Part shown: in pieces, positions 7,463 to 14,888 of the stretch
How the letters are laid out: every line of letters starts with the position of its first letter
Position numbering within the stretch: the first letter of the stretch is position 1
Translations under genes and position numbers: made by a program
Notes under the pieces: generated by a model
Told to the model about the DNA's origin: nothing
Seen by the model: only the letters and a program-made list of their open reading frames with translations
The model's database searches: none
Assembly: GCA_964436865.1 (NCBI GenBank)
Contig: CAYTFK010000162.1
Span: 1-15,215 of the forward strand
Source: JAXGPP01 sp964436865
GTDB taxonomy: Bacteria > Planctomycetota > Planctomycetia > Pirellulales > Thermoguttaceae
Length of the DNA stretch: 15,215 bases
Direction: 5' to 3'

Positions 7463-8740
7463 TCAGTCCTCCCGAGTAATCGCTGTTTCGCTGATCCGTT
7501 TGACGGGCCCCAACCAGAAGAACAGCGACAGGCAGGCGATGGGTGCAAGGCTGCCTACCGCCCAGAACGCCGGTGCGTAACCGACCTGATCGACGATCTG
7601 GCCCACGACGAACGTGAATCCGGCGCCACCCAGGCTGGCTGCCATGAGCGTCGTTCCCATCGCCGAGCCCATCGTTTCGGCCGGGAAGATGTCGGCGTGC
7701 AGCGCCAGGATATTGGCGCTCCACATGCCGAATCCGAATGTCGCGACACAGACCCAGGCGATGGCCGCGGCCGGTGTCGGGGCACCAACGACCTCCAGCC
7801 CGCCGAGCATCGCCGCGGCGCCGGCGAGCATCGCACTTTTGCGCGCCACGGTGGGGCTGAATCCGCGTGCCAGCAACGAATCGGAGATCGCGCCGCCGAC
7901 CATCTTGCCCAGGTCGACCGTCAAGTAGGGAATCCAGCCGTAGTAGCCGATGTCTTTGAGCGAAAAACCACGGCTGTGGCCGAAATAGTCGGGAAGCCAG
8001 AACACATAGAACCACCATACGGGCGTTGCCACCATCCGCGTGACGAGCAGGCCCCACAACTGCCGGGTGCCGATGATTCGGCGCAACGGGGCCCCGAAGA
8101 CGGGCGGCTTTGGCCTGACGGGCCCCAGTTCCTCGACGACCTTCGCGCGATCCTCGGCTGAGAGCCAGGGATGGCGTTCGGGCGCGTGGTAGACGACCAG
8201 CCAGGCCGCCAGCCAGGCGAAGCCCATGAGACCTGTAGTCATGAAGGCGGCCCGCCAACCGAATTGCAGCGCCAGAATCGCCACCACCGGCGGCGCCGCG
8301 ATCGCTCCCACGGCCGATCCGCTGTCGAAGATCGCCATGGCCAGCGCCCGCTGCTTCTGCGGAATCCAACTGGCCACAGCCTTGGTTCCTGCCGGCCAGT
8401 TGCCCGCCTCGGTCACCCCCAGCAAACCGCGCAACATGATCAAGCTCAGTGGACCAGCGGCGAAGGCGTGCAGCATGGCTGCCACGGACCAGCCCACAAT
8501 CGACACGCAGAAGCCGATCCTCGTCCCGATCCGGTCGATCCACATTCCGACCGGAATCTGCGCCAGCGCGTAGGCGAGCATGAAGACGGTGGTGATCGAG
8601 CCGTAATCGGCGCTGGTAAGCCCCAGTTCCTTGCGCAATGTCGGCAGCAGCACGGAGAGGGCCTGCCGATCCACGTAGTTGATCACCGTGGACAGGAACA
8701 GCAGGCCCAGGATCAGCCACCGCAGCGTGCCGAGTCGCAT
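7463..8740 (-). CDS. MFS hexuronate transporter, ExuT-like (anion:cation symporter family)
   Basis: A 425-residue inner-membrane protein with about 12 hydrophobic segments. The first helix ends in INYVDRQALS (20-29), the hallmark of the ACS family (ExuT, GarP, GudP), and the MFS loop 2-3 motif is GMWIDRIGTRIG (65-76). LRGLLGVTEAGNWPAG after helix 4 matches the sugar-acid transporters of this family. It would import hexuronates or related acids by proton symport. The ATG overlaps the stop of the RraA gene by one base (TGATG on the minus strand), so the two are translationally coupled. The SDR reductase follows after 3 nt. This placement next to fructuronate reductase and uxaC supports hexuronate as cargo, but ACS members also carry aldonates and aldarates, so the exact substrate is inference. 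Confidence 0.9.
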   Translation of the reverse strand: MRLGTLRWLILGLLFLSTVINYVDRQALSVLLPTLRKELGLTSADYGSITTVFMLAYALAQIPVGMWIDRIGTRIGFCVSIVGWSVAAMLHAFAAGPLSLIMLRGLLGVTEAGNWPAGTKAVASWIPQKQRALAMAIFDSGSAVGAIAAPPVVAILALQFGWRAAFMTTGLMGFAWLAAWLVVYHAPERHPWLSAEDRAKVVEELGPVRPKPPVFGAPLRRIIGTRQLWGLLVTRMVATPVWWFYVFWLPDYFGHSRGFSLKDIGYYGWIPYLTVDLGKMVGGAISDSLLARGFSPTVARKSAMLAGAAAMLGGLEVVGAPTPAAAIAWVCVATFGFGMWSANILALHADIFPAETMGSAMGTTLMAASLGGAGFTFVVGQIVDQVGYAPAFWAVGSLAPIACLSLFFWLGPVKRISETAITRED

Positions 8741-9498
8741 CAGAAGTAGCCGCCCTTTTCGGTGATCTCGTGGACGGTCTGGCCCTCGGCGACCCAGCCG
8801 AAGATCTTCTTCTCGTTGGCGCGGATCTCCTCGGCCCGCACCAGCACATCGAAGGCGACGTCGCGCGGAACGCAGACGACGCCGTCGCAGTCGGCGAAGA
8901 CCACATCGCCGGGCTTAATCACCGCGTCGCCGATCTTGATTGGCACCTGGTAGTGCGTGATCAGGCAGCGGCCCAGCGAGCCGTTCGGGATGCGGTACTT
9001 GTAGTAGACCGGGAACGGCTTCTCGAGGATCTGTTTCGTGTCGCGTATACCGCCATCGATGCAAGCCGCCCTGACGCCCTTCGCGTAGGCCGTAGCCGTC
9101 ATCACGCCGCCCCAGAGCGTGGCCTTCTCGTCGTTCGAGGTGTCCCAGACCACGAACGCGTCGTCCGTCATCGCATCGAGCATCTGGGTGCGGAACGTCA
9201 TCTCGCCGGTGATCTTCACGTTGGGCGCGCTCTTGACGGTGAACGCGATCCCCGCGACGACGTCCGCATCGCGCAGCGGGCGCAAGTGGCCCGGCAGCGC
9301 CTGGTCGAGCAGGCAGAATTCCCGCAACACGTCGCTGATCGCGCCGGTATAGAGTTGCTCGTAGCGCTGCAACAGTTCCTTGACTGGAACCGGAAATGGC
9401 TTGTCGGAGATGCCCTCGCGCTGGGCGATGAGCTTCTCCAGGTTCATCATCTTGGCCTCCTGCTGCAGCAGATTCGGCCGGCGGGGCGTATCGCTCAT
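8740..9498 (-). CDS. RraA-family protein, probable divalent-metal aldolase/decarboxylase of 2-keto acids
   Basis: A 252-residue protein of the RraA/HMG-aldolase fold. Diagnostic pieces are TGAISDVLRE (51-60), WGGVMTATAYAKG (129-141), the catalytic-type DGGIRD (148-153) with Arg152 and Asp153, and KPGDVVFADCDGVVCVP (195-211). It carries about 45 extra N-terminal residues compared with a plain RraA. In characterised relatives the Arg-Asp pair and metal catalyse aldol cleavage of 4-hydroxy-4-methyl-2-oxoglutarate or oxaloacetate decarboxylation. Here, beside a sugar-acid dehydratase and transporter, cleavage of a 2-keto-3-deoxy sugar acid is a reasonable guess but unproven. The start at 9498 is chosen from GAGGA 7 nt upstream; the frame is open further to 9843, but that extension lies inside the upstream glycosidase and looks non-coding. 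It is named 'regulator of RNase E' in many annotations; that role is unlikely in this context. Confidence 0.85.
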   Translation of the reverse strand: MSDTPRRPNLLQQEAKMMNLEKLIAQREGISDKPFPVPVKELLQRYEQLYTGAISDVLREFCLLDQALPGHLRPLRDADVVAGIAFTVKSAPNVKITGEMTFRTQMLDAMTDDAFVVWDTSNDEKATLWGGVMTATAYAKGVRAACIDGGIRDTKQILEKPFPVYYKYRIPNGSLGRCLITHYQVPIKIGDAVIKPGDVVFADCDGVVCVPRDVAFDVLVRAEEIRANEKKIFGWVAEGQTVHEITEKGGYF

Positions 9499-9505
9499 AC
9501 GGCGT

Positions 9506-9510
9506 TCCTC
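9506..9510 (-). promoter_or_regulatory. Ribosome binding site deciding the RraA start
   Basis: GAGGA on the minus strand, 7 nt before the ATG at 9498, in the 19-nt gap after the GH5-like gene. It argues against the longer frame that starts at 9843. Confidence 0.65.
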
Positions 9511-9517
9511 GGGCTTT

Positions 9518-11473
9518 TCATTGGTCTGTGTATTCGATTTCCACGCGATCCAACTCGGCGGACCCAGTCCAGAGGATCTTGAGTTCCGATTGGCCGGGTG
9601 GAATGTCGCATTCGTATTGGAGCAGCGTACGGCGCTGCTTGCCGGCCGCGCCGCCGGGTGGATTGGGGAGCGGCCGGGCGGTGCGTTGCGGATCGATCGG
9701 CATGTCGCCCGCACGGAACTGCAGGTCGGCGATCTTCTCACTGGGGCAAAAAGCCACCACCCGGACCGCCTTGATCGTTCCGGGGACGCGGTAGGCGAGC
9801 CAATCGCTCTCACCGCCTTGGGCGCGGAAGAGATACTCGGCATAGAGGGCGTTGTAGGCGTTGTTCAAGGTGAGCCCGTCGGACTTTGCAGCGACGCGGG
9901 TGAAATCCTGGAGTTCGTCTGCCAGAGAGAGGCGTGCGACTGCCACGGGGCCGACGACGTTCGACGGCGCTGAACGCCCAGAACTGTTCCGAGCGGTTAC
10001 ACGATAGAAGTACGTATTTCCCGGCCGCGCCGTTGTGTCGCTAAAGAGCGGACGGTAAGCGATGTCGGCGTCGCTGACCTCGGTAGCGATCGTCGACCAG
10101 GGGCCGGCAGCGGCCTGGGCCCGCTCAATGTCGTAGCTGGTGGCGCCCGCCGAGCCTCGCCAGGAGAGCAGCGGCACTTCGCCGATGGGCAACAACTCCG
10201 GCGCGTCGGGAACCGGCAAAGGAGGCACCGGCAGTCCTTGAATCCGGAAGCCGGCTTCTCGCATCGCGGCCATGATGCCGATCTCGCGCTGCGCGTCGGC
10301 ACTGGGAAAACCGGGCCAGTGATACGACCAGACGGCGGGGTAGGTCATGATCTGGTGCCAGTAAAATCCGCCATTGCTGTGGTGGAAGTACATGCTCCAA
10401 ATCAGGGCGCCGGAAATGCCCGGCTCGGACCGCACGTAGTCGAGGAACTCGCTGAGCTTGTCGACTACGTTGTCGTGTGTGAACATCCTGCCGTCGATGT
10501 AGGGGCCGAATTCGCCGATGAACATCGGCCGCTCATCGCCAACTTTCGCCATCTCGGCGCGGATCGCCGCGGGCCAGCCCCCTTCCACGCCGGCATAGTT
10601 GGCGTAGAGATGCCGGGTGATAAGGTCGATATTGGGGTCGATCGTCAAGGCCTGGCCCGGCCGGTGCCGCGTCTCGGCCACGAGGTGATTCGGATCGAGG
10701 CTCTTGATGTAGGCCGCCATTTCCGCGAGCCAGGCGTCCGGAGCGCTGTGCATTTCGTTGCCGAACTGCCAGGCGAGTACGGCTTTGTCTTCACGGTACG
10801 GGATACCCGTGATCGTGTTGGTGCGGGTCAGGACGTATCGCACCGTGGCCTTGTAGTCTTCCTTGAGTTGCGGATCGGTGTAGAACTCAGCACGCTTCTT
10901 GCCGCGGTGGGCGGCGTAGGTGCCGATGCCGCCGAGATAATCGCCGGATTCGGCCGTGAGATCGAAGATCACCCGGACGCCGTACTCGTTGGCCAAGGCA
11001 AACAGGCGATCGACCGTCTTGAAGGCTTCGTCGTTGAATTGGCCCGGGCCGAGGACGTAGTGCCAAGATTGTGCCTCTTCCTGCGGGGCGCGAATCGGCA
11101 GGTTCCACGTGCGGACGACGCGGAGATTCATCTGGTCGAGCGTCTTGAACGCGTCCTCCTGCTCCCAGGGCGTGGGCAGGTGGAGCCGCTCTGGCAGATA
11201 GAGCGTCCAGTCATAGGGGAGCACCAGCCCCGGCATATTGGCCCCCATGAAGCGAAATTCCTTCTCCCCGTCGTAGAGCTTGTTTGCGCGACGAGTGATG
11301 AAGTGCGCGAAACCCGACTCGGCTCGCTCGGTGCCGGTCACCGCCGAGTTGCGGTCCCGTTCGCCTTGCGCGAAACAACGGCCCGAAACGACGCCCAGCA
11401 TCAACACGAGAGCAACCGTTCCCGCGAGGAGCAGTGAACCCGTGCTGGATCTCTTCGTTTCCGTCTGAGGCAT
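9518..11473 (-). CDS. Secreted GH5-like glycosidase (mannanase/cellulase type) with FN3 and C-terminal beta domain
   Basis: A 651-residue exported protein. Residues 1-36 form a signal peptide (basic start, hydrophobic 13-29, probable cut after RCFAQ or nearby). The GH5-type barrel covers about 55-410: MGANMPGLVLP (76-86), LRVVRTWNLP (117-126), GVRVIFDL (165-172), WQFGNE (235-240) with Glu240 as acid/base, RHLYANY (287-293) and MFIGEFGPY (317-325) with Glu321 as nucleophile, then ALIWSMYFH (356-364). A fibronectin type III domain follows (about 424-505, with YDIERA and YFYRVTARNSSGRSAPS), then an unrecognised beta-rich module (about 515-651). It resembles mannan endo-beta-mannosidase-like proteins; the substrate cannot be read from sequence. 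The start is set at 11473 by GGGAG 7 nt upstream and by the signal peptide. An ATG at 11545 overlaps the preceding stop by 4 nt (ATGA) and is an alternative, adding 24 hydrophilic residues. Confidence 0.87.
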   Translation of the reverse strand: MPQTETKRSSTGSLLLAGTVALVLMLGVVSGRCFAQGERDRNSAVTGTERAESGFAHFITRRANKLYDGEKEFRFMGANMPGLVLPYDWTLYLPERLHLPTPWEQEDAFKTLDQMNLRVVRTWNLPIRAPQEEAQSWHYVLGPGQFNDEAFKTVDRLFALANEYGVRVIFDLTAESGDYLGGIGTYAAHRGKKRAEFYTDPQLKEDYKATVRYVLTRTNTITGIPYREDKAVLAWQFGNEMHSAPDAWLAEMAAYIKSLDPNHLVAETRHRPGQALTIDPNIDLITRHLYANYAGVEGGWPAAIRAEMAKVGDERPMFIGEFGPYIDGRMFTHDNVVDKLSEFLDYVRSEPGISGALIWSMYFHHSNGGFYWHQIMTYPAVWSYHWPGFPSADAQREIGIMAAMREAGFRIQGLPVPPLPVPDAPELLPIGEVPLLSWRGSAGATSYDIERAQAAAGPWSTIATEVSDADIAYRPLFSDTTARPGNTYFYRVTARNSSGRSAPSNVVGPVAVARLSLADELQDFTRVAAKSDGLTLNNAYNALYAEYLFRAQGGESDWLAYRVPGTIKAVRVVAFCPSEKIADLQFRAGDMPIDPQRTARPLPNPPGGAAGKQRRTLLQYECDIPPGQSELKILWTGSAELDRVEIEYTDQ

Positions 11474-11480
11474 GATCAGA

Positions 11481-11485
11481 CTCCC
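11481..11485 (-). promoter_or_regulatory. Ribosome binding site favouring the GH5-like start at 11473
   Basis: GGGAG on the minus strand, 7 nt before the ATG. The competing ATG at 11545 has the ATGA overlap with the SDR stop but would place a long hydrophilic lead before the signal peptide. Confidence 0.55.
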
Positions 11486-11541
11486 GTTGCGGCTGCTGTC
11501 GAAATGTGCCTGTGAATTTGGCCGTCGTGTGCTTTCGATTC

Positions 11542-12306
11542 TCATGGCAAGCCCATGCCTCCGTCGACGAACAGATCCTGTCCGGTGATGTAACGTCCCG
11601 CCTCGGAGCAGAGCAGCACCGCCAGGCCGGCACAGTCGACCGGTTCACCGACGTAGCCCGCCGGGATCTTGGTCAGGAGTTGACGTCGGTACGACTCGTC
11701 GGCGAGCACCTGCTCGTTTCGCCCCGTGGCGATGGCGCCAGGGGCGAGGTTGTTGATGGTGACGCCGTCGGGCGCCAGTTGCGGCGCCAGGTTCCGGGCG
11801 AGGTTCTCCACGGCCGCCTTGGTCGCCGAGTAGACCAGCATGGCCGGATGGGGCCGCACCTCCTGCACGCTGCCGATGGTCAGGATGCGGCCCCACCGCC
11901 GGCTTTGCATGGCGGGGGCGAACTTCTGGATCAACCAGATGCTCGCGCCGAGGTTCACATCGATCTGCCGGCGGTATTCTTCCAGAGTGATCTCCTGCCA
12001 GGGCTTGCGGATCTGCACGGAAGCATTGAGCACCAGGATGTCCACCGCGCCGAGCGCGGCGAGCGTTTCGGCATGGATCTTGTCCGCCGCGCCGGGATCC
12101 GCCAGATCGGCCACGGTGATTCCGCTCCGCGAACCGTAGCCTTCGACTTCGGCACGGACCGCCTCCGCCTTGGCCACGTCGCGGGCGCAATGCACCATCA
12201 CGTCGGCTCCGAACTCCGCCAATGCGATGGCGATCGCCCGGCCGATCCCCTGGCTTGAACCGGTGACCAGGGCGCGTTTGCCGACCAGGTTCAGCAGTTC
12301 TTTCAC
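11542..12306 (-). CDS. Short-chain dehydrogenase/reductase, probably acting on a sugar or sugar acid
   Basis: A 254-residue classical SDR. Numbering from the GTG at 12306: cofactor motif TGSSQGIG (15-22), NAS (94-96) in place of the usual NAG, Ser146 (GSVQ), Tyr159 and Lys163 (YSATK), NNLAPGAIAT (185-194) and the C-terminal FVDGG (246-250). The sequence resembles the KduD/gluconate 5-dehydrogenase and 3-oxoacyl reductase group, and the family alone does not fix the substrate. Its place after a glucarate-dehydratase-like gene suggests a sugar-acid or keto-deoxy-acid redox step. The frame also offers a GTG at 12324, but only the GTG at 12306 has a strong AGGGGG, 6 nt upstream, so that start is used. 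The stop overlaps an ATG that is in frame with the GH5-like gene. Confidence 0.85.
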   Translation of the reverse strand: MKELLNLVGKRALVTGSSQGIGRAIAIALAEFGADVMVHCARDVAKAEAVRAEVEGYGSRSGITVADLADPGAADKIHAETLAALGAVDILVLNASVQIRKPWQEITLEEYRRQIDVNLGASIWLIQKFAPAMQSRRWGRILTIGSVQEVRPHPAMLVYSATKAAVENLARNLAPQLAPDGVTINNLAPGAIATGRNEQVLADESYRRQLLTKIPAGYVGEPVDCAGLAVLLCSEAGRYITGQDLFVDGGMGLP

Positions 12307-12312
12307 AATCGA

Positions 12313-12318
12313 CCCCCT
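12313..12318 (-). promoter_or_regulatory. Ribosome binding site deciding a GTG start for the SDR
   Basis: AGGGGG on the minus strand, 6 nt before the GTG at 12306. The alternative GTG at 12324 has no comparable purine run. Confidence 0.6.
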
Positions 12319-12320
12319 GG

Positions 12321-12336
12321 CCACGCTGCGACGTGG
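12321..12336. repeat. Short inverted repeat in the dehydratase-SDR gap
   Basis: CCACG and CGTGG arms, 5 bp each, around a 6-base centre (CTGCGA), lying in the 57-nt gap between the dehydratase stop and the SDR start. It could be a small operator or chance; there is no T-run to make it a terminator. Confidence 0.2.
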
Positions 12337-12363
12337 ACGCTTTAAGGCCTGTTGCCGATGGGC

Positions 12364-13554
12364 TCAGGTCCCGCCGACCATGGGAAACCAATCCGGATGG
12401 TAGGGATCCTGGTGGAAGCGGGCGTAGTAGTCCCCTTTTTCTTCGTAGTAGCGCTCGTACTTCTGCATCTTCTCTTCATCCAACGCCACGCCCAGGCCGG
12501 GGCCGGTGGGAACGCGGATGCAGCCGTCCTCGTATCTCATCAGGCCGCCCTGGATGATGTCATCGGTGAGGAAATGATAGTGGGCGTCGCCGGCAAACGT
12601 CATCGTGGGGATGGTCGCCGCGGTGTGGAGCATGGCGGCCAGTTCGATGCCAAACTCCGCGCCGCTGTGCATGGCCATGCCGAGATTGAAGGTGCGGCAG
12701 ACCGCCTCCAGGTCTTTTACGCCGCGCGGCCCTTCCCAGTAGTGCAGGTCGGTCAGCACGATGTCGACGGCGCCCATGCGGATGGCCGGCCCCAGGTCGT
12801 CGAACCGGGCGGGATACATGTTGGTGGCGACGGGAATGCGGATCTGCTGGCGGACCGCGGCGTTGCCTTCCAGCCCCCACGCCGGATCCTCGAAGTACTC
12901 GATGTTGAGCGGTTCGAGTCGGCGGCCCACGCGGACCGCGGTGGGCACCGACCAGAGGCCATTGGGATCGATCCGCAGACCGAAGCGCTCGCCCAGCCGC
13001 TCGCGGCACAATTCGAGCACACGGGCTTCTTCCATGGGATCCATGACGCCGGCCTTGAGCTTCATCGCGTTGACGCCCAATTCTTCGTGCAACTGCACGC
13101 AGAAATCGGCGAGGTCTTCCGCCCGCTCGTCATGGCCGCCGCCGGGGCGATCGTAGCGCCAGAACAGGTAGGCGATGAAGGGCACCCGATCGCGGATGGC
13201 GCCGCCCAGCAGGTCCGACATTGGCCTGCCGAGCGCCTTGCCCTGGATATCGAGACAGGCCATCTCGATCGCCGCGTAGAGCCGCGCATTGGAGAGGTAG
13301 TAGATGCTCCGCAGCACCTTTTGCTTGATGACGCCGAGATGAAACGGGTCCAGGCCGAGAATCCGCGGCTTGAGTTTCGCCAGCGCCCCGCGTTGGTCTC
13401 CGCCGCCCACTTCGCCCAGCCCGACCAGCCCCTCGTCCGTCACCAGTTCGACGACGGTGCGGAGGAAGTAGCCGGGGTGCACGCCCGTGTTGTGGCGCAA
13501 CTGGGCATTGAGCGGAATCGCCACCGTGCGGGCTTTGAGATCAACAATCTTCAT
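12364..13554 (-). CDS. Enolase-superfamily sugar-acid dehydratase, glucarate dehydratase-like
   Basis: A 396-residue protein. Numbering from ATG 13554: an N-terminal cap with HNTGVHPGYFLRTVVEL (21-37), the KLK base motif (Lys165, Lys167), metal ligands Asp196 and Asn198 (IDPNG), Glu222 (YFEDP) and Asn245 (ATNMY), then Asp269 (LTDLHYWEG) and His296 (HSGAEFGIE) as the His-Asp dyad. The Asn ligands, the KxK and the His-Asp pair are the pattern of the glucarate dehydratase subgroup rather than mannonate dehydratase ManD. The tail GLMRYEDG...VPTGPGLGV also fits that subgroup. It would dehydrate an aldarate or aldonate to a 2-keto-3-deoxy acid. The ATG at 13554 is preferred: AAGGAG lies 11 nt upstream, whereas the in-frame GTG at 13566 overlaps that site. 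It lies between an MFS transporter and an SDR. Exact substrate (glucarate, galactarate or other) is open. Confidence 0.88.
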   Translation of the reverse strand: MKIVDLKARTVAIPLNAQLRHNTGVHPGYFLRTVVELVTDEGLVGLGEVGGGDQRGALAKLKPRILGLDPFHLGVIKQKVLRSIYYLSNARLYAAIEMACLDIQGKALGRPMSDLLGGAIRDRVPFIAYLFWRYDRPGGGHDERAEDLADFCVQLHEELGVNAMKLKAGVMDPMEEARVLELCRERLGERFGLRIDPNGLWSVPTAVRVGRRLEPLNIEYFEDPAWGLEGNAAVRQQIRIPVATNMYPARFDDLGPAIRMGAVDIVLTDLHYWEGPRGVKDLEAVCRTFNLGMAMHSGAEFGIELAAMLHTAATIPTMTFAGDAHYHFLTDDIIQGGLMRYEDGCIRVPTGPGLGVALDEEKMQKYERYYEEKGDYYARFHQDPYHPDWFPMVGGT

Positions 13555-13565
13555 ACTCGTACGCA

Positions 13566-13571
13566 CTCCTT
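13566..13571 (-). promoter_or_regulatory. Ribosome binding site deciding the dehydratase start
   Basis: AAGGAG on the minus strand, 11 nt before the ATG at 13554. An in-frame GTG at 13566 shares its last base, so that codon cannot use it. Confidence 0.6.
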
Positions 13572-13589
13572 ACAAATAGAACCGCGAAC

Positions 13590-14885
13590 TCAGGGGGCCT
13601 CGGCCGACTGCTCTGGTTCGGCGCACCAGTCGCGCGCGAAGGTCGTGCCCAGGGCCAGTAGGACGAACAGCCCGGCCACCACATAGACTCCGGCCATCGA
13701 GCTGATGGCGGTGGCCATGTCCAGCCGCTGGGCGATCCATGCCAGGATGGTCGAGGCCGATGCGCCCATCACAAAGGCGCAACACAGCATCACGCCGACG
13801 GCCGATGAACGATAGCGGGGCTCGATCACGTCGAACGGAGCGGCAAACAGGTTCGAATCATAGACTCCGCGAAAGACGCCAAAACCCGCCAGCGCCACGC
13901 AGCACAGCGCGGCCGAGCCCGCCTGGCCCATCCACCAGATGAACGGCGCCGCCAGCAGCAACCCCAGGTACTCGAATTGCATTCGTGCACTGCGCCAGCG
14001 GCGAGCGAGCCGATCGGACAGCCAGCCGCCGGCCGTCACGCCGACGAACGCTGCGGCATGATGGCAGAACAAGGCCAGAAAGCTCGCGATGTCGAGCGCC
14101 AAGCCAAACCGCTCGTGCAGGTAGGTCGGCATCCACGTCAGGTAGCCGACATTGACGAAGACCTGTCCGGCAAAGGCGACGCCCAGCAGCAGCACGGTGC
14201 GCTTGGCGAACACATAACGCAGCACCTCGACCACGCCGGGGCCCGCCGCTGCGCCAGGGCCGTCGCCCGTGGCGCCCGGGCGCGGCGTATCGCGCATCCG
14301 CCACAAGATCACGCCAGCCATGGCGATGCCGCAACTGCCGAATACAAAGAACGCGCTTCGCCAGCCGTAAATCCGGCCGACTGTTGCCGCGAACGAACTG
14401 GCGACGATCCCCACGTAGAGTGCCGTCTGGTGGATTGCCATCGCCAGCGCACGGGTCTGCTGGTGGAACTGGCCGATGAGCGAGTTGGCGGCCGGATAAT
14501 AGAACGCCTCACCGCCGCCCGTCGCGATGCTGCGGAACAGAATGAGCGTCAGCAGGCCGGAGCATAGTCCGGTCAGCAGCGTGGCCGTGCTGAATACCAG
14601 CAGGCTGCCCAGCACGACCCACTTGCGCCGAAAAGCATCCCCGGCGTAACCCGACAGCGGCACCATCAACCCGTAGACCGCGGTGAAGATCGTTCCGACG
14701 AAGCCGAACTGGACTTTGGTGAGACCCAGGTCGTCGATGATCAGCGGCGCCAGATTGTTGAAGATCTGCCTGTCGCCCTGGTGCAGGAAGAAGGCGAACC
14801 ACAGCAGGCCCAGCAACTCCCACCGGTAGGAATCGGAAGCGGAGTCCAGGCGTGGGGCAGGAGTGTCAATGAGCATTCTCGTCAT
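13590..14885 (-). CDS. Major facilitator superfamily transporter, probable sugar-acid carrier
   Basis: A 431-residue inner-membrane protein with about 12 hydrophobic segments. The first helix carries FLHQGDRQIFNNLAP (33-47), the loop 2-3 motif is GYAGDAFRRK (79-88), and the helix 4-5 region reads GGGEAFYYPAANSLIG, all typical of the MFS group near the ACS and sialate/hexuronate carriers. A Gly/Ala/Pro-rich central loop (about 200-220) separates the two halves. It is distinct from the ExuT-like protein encoded about 5 kb downstream in the operon, so the operon has two different importers. ATG 14885 has AGGAGG 10 nt upstream, lying within the end of the iclR gene. The dehydratase gene follows after 35 nt, so its substrate may be the cargo; this is inference. 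Confidence 0.88.
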   Translation of the reverse strand: MTRMLIDTPAPRLDSASDSYRWELLGLLWFAFFLHQGDRQIFNNLAPLIIDDLGLTKVQFGFVGTIFTAVYGLMVPLSGYAGDAFRRKWVVLGSLLVFSTATLLTGLCSGLLTLILFRSIATGGGEAFYYPAANSLIGQFHQQTRALAMAIHQTALYVGIVASSFAATVGRIYGWRSAFFVFGSCGIAMAGVILWRMRDTPRPGATGDGPGAAAGPGVVEVLRYVFAKRTVLLLGVAFAGQVFVNVGYLTWMPTYLHERFGLALDIASFLALFCHHAAAFVGVTAGGWLSDRLARRWRSARMQFEYLGLLLAAPFIWWMGQAGSAALCCVALAGFGVFRGVYDSNLFAAPFDVIEPRYRSSAVGVMLCCAFVMGASASTILAWIAQRLDMATAISSMAGVYVVAGLFVLLALGTTFARDWCAEPEQSAEAP

Positions 14886-14888
14886 CGG

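Noticed and set aside
7452..8906. Second long minus-strand frame over the ExuT-like gene
   Set aside because: It is an out-of-frame reading of the transporter gene; it lacks membrane segments, whereas the frame at 7463-8740 has the full MFS pattern.
10238..11437. Long + strand open frame of about 399 codons opposite the GH5-like gene
   Set aside because: It is a mirror frame with no family motif or ribosome binding site, and the opposite strand encodes a complete secreted enzyme with intact catalytic residues.
12352..13686. Long + strand open frame of 444 codons opposite the dehydratase gene
   Set aside because: It is a His/Arg/Val-rich mirror translation without domains; the minus-strand gene has all enolase-superfamily ligands.
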